This document shows, piece by piece, positions 7,563-14,257 of a stretch of DNA of 15,008 bases. Location of the stretch: NCBI GenBank assembly GCA_021767525.1, contig JAASTF010000048.1, positions 1 to 15,008 of the forward strand. The letters are read 5' to 3'. Each line of letters starts with the position of its first letter. Position 1 is the stretch's first letter. Position numbers and translations under genes: made by a program. The stretch is from Paracoccaceae bacterium (GTDB lineage: Bacteria > Pseudomonadota > Alphaproteobacteria > Rhodobacterales > Rhodobacteraceae). A model generated the notes under the pieces. The model did no database searches and had not been told where the DNA came from. It saw nothing but the letters and a program-made list of their open reading frames with translations.

Positions 7563-7739
7563 CGGGGGAAAAGCCTTTGGAGATGTGCATTGCCCTTGGT
7601 TATGGGGCGTGAGGGGGGGCAATTCAAGGGAAAGCCCGGTTCACGACAGGCAACCGTTTCTTCACCATTTTTGGCGAGGCTTGGCTTTTGCACCCGGGCG
7701 CTGGCCGTCCGGCCGTCGCGCAATGGACCTGCATCGAAG
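7563..7739. other. Divergent intergenic region between CorC-type and Hint genes
   Basis: This is the longest gene-free stretch in the window (177 bp). On the - strand it carries a plausible promoter for the CorC-type gene. On the + strand I see no convincing -35/-10 pair and only a weak GAAG before the Hint ATG at 7740. A long open frame crosses the region on +, but it begins inside the antisense of the CorC-type gene and is not believable as coding. Confidence 0.6.
7599..7627 (-). promoter_or_regulatory. Candidate sigma-70 promoter of the CorC-type gene
   Basis: Read on the - strand, TTGAAT (7627-7622) and CATAAC (7604-7599) are separated by exactly 17 bp. Each matches four of six consensus bases. 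Transcription would begin around 7590, leaving a leader of about 30 nt before the ATG at 7562. This is the best promoter match seen in the window, but it rests on sequence pattern only. Confidence 0.5.
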
Positions 7740-8780
7740 ATGTCGACCGCCTATATATCAGAGGCCAGCTATGCCGGAACGCCGCCGACCGACTTTGTCG
7801 AGATCGCGGTGGATAGCGGGATCGACACCAGCGGTTGGTCGGTCATGCTGTATCAGAGTTCCGGCAATTGGCTGGTCACCTATCCCTTTACGCCGGCGGT
7901 CACGACGATCTCGGGGCGCGATGTCTACGTCTTTAACATCACCCTGAACGAAGTGACCGCCGTGGCCATCGTCGACGATACCGGTGCGGCGGTGCAGTTT
8001 CTGTCTTTCTACGATCCGCCTGTTACCTCGGTCGACGGCCCGTTGGTGGGGCAAACGCCCAGCTATGCCGGTGTCACCGCGCCCGAGGGCAGTTCGATCC
8101 AGTCCGACGATGGCGGCGCCAGCTATTACGTGCAGCCAGCGCAGAATGCCGGAACGATCCCGTGCTTTGCGGCCGGAACGCGTATTCTGACACCAGATGG
8201 TGCGCGGCCGGTCGAAACCCTGGCTGCGGGCGATCTGGTCACGACGGTCGAGGGCGCGGTGCGCCCGATCGCCTGGGTGCAGCGCCGGCTGGTCGGTTTT
8301 CGCGAAACCCCCGATGCGCCGCGGCCCGTGTTGATTGCCGCGCACGCGCTTGGCCCGGGCCGCCCCGAAAGCGACCTGGTCGTTTCGGCCCAGCACCGGA
8401 TCGTCATGGGCGGCTTCGGCCAGGGCGTGCCGCTGTTCACGGCGCCGGTGCTTGTGCCGGCGGCCAGCCTGACGGGCCTGCCGGGTGTGCGGGGCATGCA
8501 CGAGCGGCGGCGGATTGAATGGGTGCATCTGCTTTTTCGCCGGCACGAACTGCTGGTTGCGCAGGGTTGCGTGGCCGAGTCGCTGTTCCTTGGTCCGATG
8601 GTCGTTGGGTCAGTGCCGGCCTGGGCCCGGGCGCACCTGCGCGCGACCGCAGATGCCGGGCAGCCCGTCGGACGTGACGGGCCGATCATGCAGCCGGCCC
8701 TGCCGCTTGTCCCGGTGTCCTGGGCCCGCCGCGAGATCGACAGCCGCCGCGCGGTCATCGGCGCATGTTCGTCGGGTTAG
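7740..8780 (+). CDS. Lamin-tail-like domain / Hint_2 domain fusion protein
   Basis: A 346-aa protein. Residues about 3-130 resemble a bacterial lamin tail domain: FVEIAVDSGIDTSGWSVMLY, then FLSFYDPPVTSVDGPLVG and a late GVTAPEGSSIQSDDGG. A Hint_2-type domain follows from P141-C142 (PCFAAGTRILTPDGARPVET), with LVVSAQHRIVM and the closing LFRRHELLVAQG and ESLFLG typical of Rhodobacterales Hint_2 proteins. C142 sits where the autoprocessing cysteine of Hint domains lies, but no terminal HN splice junction is visible, so cleavage activity is uncertain. No signal peptide or RTX repeats are seen. The ATG at 7740 is chosen because the LTD-like fold begins there. Its TAG overlaps the xerD stop by convergence. 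The function is not known; a secreted or self-processing protein is one possibility. Confidence 0.82.
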   Translation: MSTAYISEASYAGTPPTDFVEIAVDSGIDTSGWSVMLYQSSGNWLVTYPFTPAVTTISGRDVYVFNITLNEVTAVAIVDDTGAAVQFLSFYDPPVTSVDGPLVGQTPSYAGVTAPEGSSIQSDDGGASYYVQPAQNAGTIPCFAAGTRILTPDGARPVETLAAGDLVTTVEGAVRPIAWVQRRLVGFRETPDAPRPVLIAAHALGPGRPESDLVVSAQHRIVMGGFGQGVPLFTAPVLVPAASLTGLPGVRGMHERRRIEWVHLLFRRHELLVAQGCVAESLFLGPMVVGSVPAWARAHLRATADAGQPVGRDGPIMQPALPLVPVSWARREIDSRRAVIGACSSG

Positions 8781-9718
8781 GGCGTGTCGGTGCCGTCCTT
8801 GGCCAGCGGATGATGCTCCAGAACCAGGGCACGCAGCCGCTCATCCAGAACGTGGGTGTAGATCTCGGTCGTGGCCACGTCGGCATGGCCCAGCAGCGTC
8901 TGGATCGCGCGCAAATCGGCGCCATTGGCCAACAGATGCGTGGCAAAGGCGTGGCGCAGCGTGTGCGGCGTGACCTTGTCGGGGCTGATGCCGGCCGTGA
9001 CGGCCAGTTCCTTGATCAGCATGTAGAACCTGTGCCGCGTAAGGTGGCCCAGCTTGCCGCGCGACGGAAACAAAAAGCGTGACGGCGCAGCGCCGTTTTC
9101 GACCGCGCGGGCATCGTCGGCATCGCGCTGCGCCAGCCAGTCGGCCAGCGCGGCGCGGGCGGGCGGCGAAAGCGGCACAAGCCGCTCCTTGCCGCCCTTG
9201 CCCGTCACCAGCAGCATCCGGGGGTCGCCGCGCGCCGCCGCGACCGGCAGCGAAACCAGTTCGCTGACCCGCATTCCGGTGGCATAGAGCAACTCCATCA
9301 GGCAGGTATTGCGCAGCCGATCGCCCCAACTGCGCCCGGTCTGCCGCGCCGCCGTCAACAGGCGGTCGACCTCGTCCTCGGTCAGGGTCTTGGGCAGGCG
9401 CTTGTCGCGGCCCGGCCCGCTGATCTGGATCGCCGGATTGTCGGGGCGCCAGCCCTCGTCAAACGCGAAGCGATACAGTTGCTTGATCGCCGACAACCGC
9501 CGCGCGCGGGTGGATTTCGCCAGGCCCTGCGCGTCGCAGTGCAGAAGATAGGCCTCGACATCGGCGCGCTTGGCGCGGGCGAAGGCCAGGTTGCGGCCCG
9601 CCAGCCAATCGGAGAAATCGCGCAGATCGCGGCCATAGGCCAGCTGTGTGTTGGTGGCCGCCCCTTGTTCGGCGGCGGCGGCTTCGAGAAAGGCGGATAT
9701 CCAGCGGTGATCGCTCAT
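8777..9718 (-). CDS. xerD: Tyrosine site-specific recombinase XerD
   Basis: A 313-aa tyrosine recombinase that, with XerC, resolves chromosome dimers at dif. An N-terminal SAM-like core-binding domain (about 1-95) is followed by the catalytic domain. The full active set is present: R150 in ATGMRVSEL, K174 in TGKGGKER, H252 and R255 in PHTLRHAFATHLL, H278 in LLGHAD, and nucleophile Y287 in EIYTHV. The length is standard, and there is no excisionase, att site or phage gene nearby, so a housekeeping Xer protein is far more likely than an integrase. XerD is preferred over XerC on general resemblance only. The start at 9718 lies 4 nt after the stop of the preceding 513-aa gene, so the two are surely cotranscribed. 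The stop shares TTAG with the Hint gene. Confidence 0.92.
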   Translation of the reverse strand: MSDHRWISAFLEAAAAEQGAATNTQLAYGRDLRDFSDWLAGRNLAFARAKRADVEAYLLHCDAQGLAKSTRARRLSAIKQLYRFAFDEGWRPDNPAIQISGPGRDKRLPKTLTEDEVDRLLTAARQTGRSWGDRLRNTCLMELLYATGMRVSELVSLPVAAARGDPRMLLVTGKGGKERLVPLSPPARAALADWLAQRDADDARAVENGAAPSRFLFPSRGKLGHLTRHRFYMLIKELAVTAGISPDKVTPHTLRHAFATHLLANGADLRAIQTLLGHADVATTEIYTHVLDERLRALVLEHHPLAKDGTDTP

Positions 9719-9722
9719 GTGT

Positions 9723-11264
9723 CTAGCCACGTAATCCCAGCAACAGCGGCTGAAGCGCGGCGCGCCGCGCGGTGTCTTCCAATCCGACGGCGCGGAACGT
9801 CGCCAGCGCCTGGCCAAGGGCGGTCGTGTCGCCGCCCTGTCCCCGTTCGTAAAGCGCGATGGCCTGCAATATCGCCTCGCCCAACCGGTTCTGGCGCAAA
9901 AGCGCGGCGATATCGTCGGGCGGGGTCGGATCGCGGAACGCGCGGGCCACGGCCTCGGGCAGGGTGCCGCGCCCCGGCTGCGCCACCGAGCCGCGCGCCA
10001 GCGCCGTGGCAAAGCTGCGCCGCGGGTAATCCGCACCGCGGGCGTTGGCGGCGTCCTCGTAGGCCGGGCCCAGCAGCGCCACGTCATAGGCCAGCGCACC
10101 GGCATCGCCCGCCAGCGGCAGGCGCATCAGGTCGGCGCCGTAAAGCTCGGCAAATGGGATTTCCAGCCGCGCCGCGCGCATTGCGCGCCAGGCGCCGGGC
10201 AGGGCGCGCGCCACCGCCCCCGGATCGCCCGAGCGCATGGCGGTATCGAACCGTTGCACCGCTTCGACCCTGTCCCAGATGCCGCCCGAGGCGGCCGGCA
10301 GCCGTTCCGAGTAGATGCCCAAGAGCCGGTTCACCGGCAGCGCCCCGGTGCGGGCCAGCCGCTCGGCCGCGGTCAATTGCGCCTTCCAGCCAGTGGTCGA
10401 ACGCAGATCGGCCATGGCGAAGGCCAGCGGCAGGGTGGCGGTTGGCAATGGCTCGCCCACCGCTTCGTACACGCGGAACAGCAGCGGGCTGGGCCGAACC
10501 GGGGGCAGCGGCAGCGGCTCGCCCTCGAAAAGCTCGGGATCGAGGAACCGCGCCAGCATCGCGTCCTCCAGATCGTCGACAAAGCCAAGCGCCCGCGCGG
10601 TATCAAGCGTCAGCGCCGCCGCCGTCCAATCGCCACCGCGCGCGGTGCAAAAGATGCGCGCGGCGTAATCGGGGTGCAGATGCGGTTGCGCGCGCAGCGC
10701 GGCGCAGGCCTTGTCCTCGTCGCCGGTCAGCAAGGTCGCGTCGAACCAGCGGCGAAACAGCGCCGGGCTGTCAGCCCCGGCGCGTTCCAGCAGCGCCTGC
10801 GCCGGCTCGACCGCGCCCAGGCCCATCAGCGCATCGATGCGGGCCTGCAGGAACGGCGCCTTGGCGGTGCTGTCGGCGGGGGCGTCGGCCTCGGCCAGCA
10901 ACAGCGTGAACAGCAGCGATTGCATGGCAGGCAGGCGTTCGACCTTGCGCGCGCGCAGCAGCTGACCCAGCGTCGCGGCATCGCTGGCCTGCCACAGGCT
11001 GCGCGGCAGGCCCGTGACGCTGGCGGGCAGCAAGCCCACGGCATCCTGGCGCACCTCGTCCAGGGGGGTGACGCTGACCGCCGGGATGGTCGCGGTTTCG
11101 GCAACTGGCGATTCGTTCAGCGGCGCGCGCTGGGGCACCGGCATGGCGCGTGTGACGGGCAGCGCGGTCGGCGTGCTCAGCCAGTCGATCGCCGAAAGCG
11201 GCGCGTCTTGCGCAGGGGCGGCAAGGGGCAGCGCACACAAGGCCAGCGCCAGTCTAATCCGCAT
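9723..11264 (-). CDS. Exported alanine-rich helical protein of unknown function
   Basis: A 513-aa protein with a clear signal peptide (MRIRLALALCALPLAAPAQD, cleavage near residue 18-19), so it is likely periplasmic. After a proline/threonine-rich linker (about 30-70), the rest is alanine- and leucine-rich amphipathic helix, suggestive of a TPR/Sel1-like or other alpha-solenoid repeat. I cannot define clean repeat units. Two Cys residues at about 184 and 204 flank a segment ending GGDWTAAALTLD. I do not recognise a named domain. It overlaps the upstream 49-aa membrane gene by 11 nt and ends 4 nt before xerD, so it is the middle gene of a three-gene unit. Coupling with xerD is seen; a functional link is not shown. 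Confidence 0.8.
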   Translation of the reverse strand: MRIRLALALCALPLAAPAQDAPLSAIDWLSTPTALPVTRAMPVPQRAPLNESPVAETATIPAVSVTPLDEVRQDAVGLLPASVTGLPRSLWQASDAATLGQLLRARKVERLPAMQSLLFTLLLAEADAPADSTAKAPFLQARIDALMGLGAVEPAQALLERAGADSPALFRRWFDATLLTGDEDKACAALRAQPHLHPDYAARIFCTARGGDWTAAALTLDTARALGFVDDLEDAMLARFLDPELFEGEPLPLPPVRPSPLLFRVYEAVGEPLPTATLPLAFAMADLRSTTGWKAQLTAAERLARTGALPVNRLLGIYSERLPAASGGIWDRVEAVQRFDTAMRSGDPGAVARALPGAWRAMRAARLEIPFAELYGADLMRLPLAGDAGALAYDVALLGPAYEDAANARGADYPRRSFATALARGSVAQPGRGTLPEAVARAFRDPTPPDDIAALLRQNRLGEAILQAIALYERGQGGDTTALGQALATFRAVGLEDTARRAALQPLLLGLRG

Positions 11265-11403
11265 TCAGAATCACCGGTTGGCGCACCTCTTCCTGCGGCG
11301 GCGAGAAATCGGCCCCGAGAAACGGGCCGACATAGGCATAGGCGACAAGCGCAATGCCTGCCAGCACGACCAGGAAGAAGAGATATTTGATAAGACGCCC
11401 CAT
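11254..11403 (-). CDS. Small single-pass membrane protein (49 aa)
   Basis: A short frame from ATG at 11403 to TAG at 11254 encodes 49 residues: MGRLIKYLFFLVVLAGIALV begins it, followed by AYAYVGPFLGADFSPPQEEV and RQPVILNAD. A positively charged start (R3, K6) precedes one hydrophobic helix (about 7-27), then a short hydrophilic tail, so the tail is probably periplasmic by the positive-inside rule. Support for being real: it overlaps the downstream exported-protein gene by 11 nt, faces aroK across a promoter-sized gap, and uses codons like its neighbours. AGGCAGG lies a few bases before the ATG as a weak ribosome binding site. No family is recognised. Alternatively it is a chance frame, but the membrane topology and tight overlap argue against that. 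Confidence 0.7.
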   Translation of the reverse strand: MGRLIKYLFFLVVLAGIALVAYAYVGPFLGADFSPPQEEVRQPVILNAD

Positions 11404-11517
11404 GGTGCCTGCCTGTTTTGCCCTTGTTTTTGCAAGTTATAACTGGCCTTTCGTCAAAGATCACGTCATTCAGACGGCAAACCTGAAAAACGGCTTTGTT
11501 ATGCCGATGGGAACGAT
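11404..11517. promoter_or_regulatory. Divergent promoter region of aroKB and the small-peptide/xerD unit
   Basis: This 114-bp gap separates two divergent units. It holds AGTTATAACT (11435-11444), a perfect 10-bp palindrome that offers TATAAC as a -10 on both strands (11438-11443 on +, 11441-11436 on -). The -35 partners are poor: GTTTTG at 11415-11420 on + and GTGATC at 11464-11459 on -, each with a 17-bp spacer. On -, TTGACG (11457-11452) is closer to consensus but only 10 bp away. No operator or riboswitch was recognised. Confidence 0.45.
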
Positions 11518-12066
11518 ATGGGCTGGCGGCTTAAGAAAACCATAGTGATGGTCGGCATGATGGGCGCGGGCAAAACCGCCGTCGGGCGGGCGCTTGCCAC
11601 GCGGCTGAACGTGCCGTTCCTCGATTCCGATGCCGAGATCGAACTGGCCGCCAACATGACCATCCCCGAAATTTTCGCCCGCGATGGCGAGCCGTTCTTT
11701 CGCACGAAAGAGGCGCAGGTGATCCAGCGTCTGTTAGAGAACGAGCGGGGCGTCCTGTCGACGGGCGGTGGCGCCTTCATGGCCGAGGGCAACCGGCGGA
11801 TGATCACCGAAAAGGGCGTGTCGGTCTGGCTGGATGCGGGGCTGGATCTGCTGTGGCAGCGCGTGCGGCACAAGAACACGCGGCCCTTGCTGCGCACGCC
11901 CGATCCAAAGGCCACGCTGACGCGCCTGTACGATGATCGCGTGCCGGTTTACGCGCTGGCCGATCTGCGGGTCGATGTGCAGCCCGGCTTCAGCATCGAG
12001 GACACGGTGGACCGCGTGATCGACGCTTTGCGCAGCCGGCCCGACGTTCTAGAGGAAAAGCGATGA
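11518..12066 (+). CDS. aroK: Shikimate kinase AroK
   Basis: A 182-aa P-loop kinase that phosphorylates shikimate to shikimate 3-phosphate, the fifth step of the shikimate pathway. Visible features: Walker A GMMGAGKTAVG (13-23), D36xD38 in FLDSDAEIE, R62 in PFFRTKE, the shikimate-binding GGG at 83-85 in LSTGGGAF, lid arginine R122 in NTRPLL, and R141 in RVPVYA. All are intact and the length is normal. The ATG at 11518 is preceded by GGGAA (11509-11513); nearby ATGs at 11501 and 11507 are out of frame. The last codons overlap aroB by the 4-nt ATGA, indicating coupled translation of the two aromatic pathway enzymes. Confidence 0.96.
   Translation: MGWRLKKTIVMVGMMGAGKTAVGRALATRLNVPFLDSDAEIELAANMTIPEIFARDGEPFFRTKEAQVIQRLLENERGVLSTGGGAFMAEGNRRMITEKGVSVWLDAGLDLLWQRVRHKNTRPLLRTPDPKATLTRLYDDRVPVYALADLRVDVQPGFSIEDTVDRVIDALRSRPDVLEEKR
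12051..12056 (+). promoter_or_regulatory. Ribosome binding site of aroB
   Basis: AGAGGA lies inside the end of aroK, 6 nt before the first of two adjacent ATG codons (12063 and 12066). The spacing favours 12063, which also forms the ATGA overlap with the aroK stop. Confidence 0.6.
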
Positions 12067-13178
12067 TGGAAACCGTGCATGTGGGCCTGAAAGGGCGCGA
12101 ATACGACATCCATATCGGCCCCGGCCTGATCGCGCAGACGGGGGCGCTGATCGCGCCGATGCTGGCGCGTCCGCGCGTGGCGGTGGTGACGGATGAGAAC
12201 GTGGGCGCGCTGCACCTGGATGCGCTGCGCGACGGCCTGGCCGCAGGCGGTGTCGACATGGTGGCGCTGACCTTGCCCGCGGGCGAGGCCACGAAAAGCT
12301 GGCCAAACCTGACCCGCACGGTGGAGTGGCTGCTGGAACAAAAGGTCGAACGCCGTGACGTGGTGGTGGCCTTTGGCGGCGGGGTGATCGGCGATCTGGT
12401 GGGTTTCGCCGCGGCGATCCTGCGGCGGGGTGTGCGTTTTGTGCAGATCCCGACCTCGCTTTTGGCGCAGGTCGACAGCTCGGTTGGCGGCAAGACCGGC
12501 ATCAACACACCGCAGGGCAAGAACCTTGTCGGCGCGTTTCATCAGCCCAGCCTGGTATTGGCGGATACGGCGGTTCTGGGAACCTTGCCCGAACGCGATT
12601 ACCTGGCCGGTTATGGCGAGGTGGTGAAATACGGGCTGTTGGGGGATGCTGAATTCTTTCAATGGCTTGAGGGGCAGGGCTCATCCGCCGCTGCGGGCGA
12701 TATGGCGGCGCGCATTGCCGCCGTCACCCGCTCGGTCAAGATGAAGGCGCGTATCGTCGAGCGCGACGAAACCGAACAGGGCGACCGCGCGCTTTTGAAC
12801 CTGGGCCACACCTTCTGCCACGCGCTGGAATCGGCCACCGGCTATTCCGACCGGCTGCTGCACGGCGAGGGCGTGGCGATCGGCTGCGCGCTGGCGTTCG
12901 AGCTGTCGGCGCGGCTGGGCCTGTGCAGCCAGGAAGACCCAAGCCGCGTGCGTGCCCATCTGCGCGACATGAAGATGAAGGTCGATCTGGCTGATATTCC
13001 AGGGGAATTGCCGAATTCCGATGCGCTTCTTGATCTGATGGCGCAGGATAAAAAGGTGGTGGATGGACAGTTGCGTTTCATCCTGGCGCGGGGCATCGGC
13101 GAGGCGTTCGTTACCTCGGATGTGCCGCGCGACGCGGTGCGCCAGCTGTTGCAGGACGCGCTGGCGCAGCGGGCTTAG
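12063..13178 (+). CDS. aroB: 3-dehydroquinate synthase AroB
   Basis: A 371-aa NAD+- and metal-dependent enzyme that cyclises DAHP to 3-dehydroquinate, the second step of the shikimate pathway. The NAD-binding part shows VVTDEN (41-46) and the glycine loop FGGGVIGDLVGF (104-115). The DHQ-synthase core PTSLLAQVDSSVGGKTGIN (130-148) follows. The three metal ligands are E186 in GYGEVVKYG, H249 in LGHTFCHALE and H267 in LLHGEGVAIG. The length is normal for a free-standing bacterial AroB. It forms an operon with aroK by a 4-nt overlap. Its TAG stop is embedded in TTAG, which also encodes the stop of the convergent ACR3 gene. Confidence 0.97.
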   Translation: MMETVHVGLKGREYDIHIGPGLIAQTGALIAPMLARPRVAVVTDENVGALHLDALRDGLAAGGVDMVALTLPAGEATKSWPNLTRTVEWLLEQKVERRDVVVAFGGGVIGDLVGFAAAILRRGVRFVQIPTSLLAQVDSSVGGKTGINTPQGKNLVGAFHQPSLVLADTAVLGTLPERDYLAGYGEVVKYGLLGDAEFFQWLEGQGSSAAAGDMAARIAAVTRSVKMKARIVERDETEQGDRALLNLGHTFCHALESATGYSDRLLHGEGVAIGCALAFELSARLGLCSQEDPSRVRAHLRDMKMKVDLADIPGELPNSDALLDLMAQDKKVVDGQLRFILARGIGEAFVTSDVPRDAVRQLLQDALAQRA

Positions 13179-14227
13179 GCCTTCGGAAACCAGTGGCGCG
13201 TGCGGTTGGCAAAAGCCACCAATGACAGCATCACAGGCACCTCGACCAGCACGCCGACCACCGTGGCCAGCGCCGCGCCCGAGCCCAGACCGAACAGGCT
13301 GATTGCAACCGCGACGGCCAGTTCGAAAAAGTTCGACGTGCCGATCAGCGCGCAGGGCGCGGCCACGTTGAAGGGCACGCGCCAGGCCCGTGCAGCAAGA
13401 TAGGCCACGAAGAAGATGCCATAGCTTTGCAGCAATAGCGGCACGGCGATCAGCGCGATCACCAGCGGCGTTTCCAAGATCACCTGCCCCTGGAATCCGA
13501 ACAGCAGCACCACGGTCACCAGCAGCCCGATAACCGTGACAGGCTTGACCCTTTCGCGGAACCGCTCGACCGCCGCCTCGCCCCCGCGCGCCATCAACCG
13601 TCCGCGCGTGACGATTCCGGCGGCAAGCGGGATCACGATGTACAAAACCACCGACAGGATCAGCGTCTGCCACGGCACGACGATGTCGGTCACGCCCAGC
13701 AAAAGCGCCACGATCGGCGCGAAGGCAAAGACCATGATCACATCGTTCACGCTGACCTGCACCAGCGTGTAGGTCGCATCACCGCGCGTCAGTTGCGACC
13801 AGACGAACACCATCGCCGTGCAGGGGGCCGCGCCCAACAGGATCAGCCCCGCCAGATAGGCCTGCGCGTCGTCGGGCGGGATCAAGCCGGCGAAAACGTG
13901 GTTGAAGAACAAAACCCCCAGCGCGGCCATTGTGAACGGCTTGACCAGCCAGTTCACCACCAGCGTGATGACCAGCCCCTTGGGCCGATCCCCGATCCGG
14001 CTGAGCGCGCTGAAATCGACGCCCACCATCATCGGATAAACCATCGCCCAGATCAGCACCGCGACGGGAAGGTTGACCGAGGCGATTTCCAGCGCGGCAA
14101 GCCCCTGCATCAGGTCAGGCGCAAGGTTGCCCAGCAAGATGCCAAGCGCCATCGCCAGCGCGATCCAGATCGACAGGCCCCGTTCAAAACGGCCCATGAC
14201 CTGCGCGGTGTCCGGGGCGTCGGTCAT
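13175..14227 (-). CDS. ACR3 family arsenite efflux transporter
   Basis: A 350-aa inner-membrane protein of the BASS/ACR3 fold with about ten hydrophobic segments. It extrudes As(III) (and in some members Sb(III)) using the proton-motive force. The family signature GLILLGAAPCTAMVFVWSQL (127-146) contains the essential cysteine C136; it is followed by LTRGDATYTLVQVSVNDVIM. C292 in APCALIGTSNF and E329 in VLVEVPVML match conserved positions of the second half. A good ribosome binding site (GAAAGG, 14240-14235) lies 7 nt before the ATG. The gene begins only 30 nt after tyrS on the same strand. No arsR, arsC or arsH is in view, so arsenic-dependent control is not evident. Such genes are sometimes named arsB or acr3; I leave the symbol blank. 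Confidence 0.92.
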   Translation of the reverse strand: MTDAPDTAQVMGRFERGLSIWIALAMALGILLGNLAPDLMQGLAALEIASVNLPVAVLIWAMVYPMMVGVDFSALSRIGDRPKGLVITLVVNWLVKPFTMAALGVLFFNHVFAGLIPPDDAQAYLAGLILLGAAPCTAMVFVWSQLTRGDATYTLVQVSVNDVIMVFAFAPIVALLLGVTDIVVPWQTLILSVVLYIVIPLAAGIVTRGRLMARGGEAAVERFRERVKPVTVIGLLVTVVLLFGFQGQVILETPLVIALIAVPLLLQSYGIFFVAYLAARAWRVPFNVAAPCALIGTSNFFELAVAVAISLFGLGSGAALATVVGVLVEVPVMLSLVAFANRTRHWFPKA

Positions 14228-14257
14228 GGGTGTGCCTTTCGGTTGGGGGCGACGGGC

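Noticed and set aside
6261..7739. Long in-frame N-terminal extension of the Hint protein (about 490 codons)
   Set aside because: It runs antisense through the whole CorC-type gene, and its translation is low-complexity. The LTD-like fold begins at the ATG at 7740, so the extension is a chance open frame.
8777..9718. XerD-like gene as a phage or island integrase
   Set aside because: No tRNA, att repeats, excisionase or phage genes nearby. The length and neighbourhood fit the housekeeping Xer recombinase, and flanking genes are core functions.
9719..10105. 129-codon upstream extension of xerD
   Set aside because: It overlaps the 513-aa gene in another frame and is Arg/Pro/Ala-rich. Recombinase similarity starts at MSDHRW (9718), 4 nt after the upstream stop.
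9479..11390. Two long + strand frames (9479-10909 and 10254-11390) opposite the 513-aa gene
   Set aside because: Arg/Pro/Gln-rich, no domains. The - strand frame has a proper signal peptide, operon-like overlaps and normal codon use.
12681..13673. 330-codon - strand frame across the aroB/ACR3 junction
   Set aside because: It spans the ends of two well-supported genes in the wrong frame, and the product has no recognisable family.
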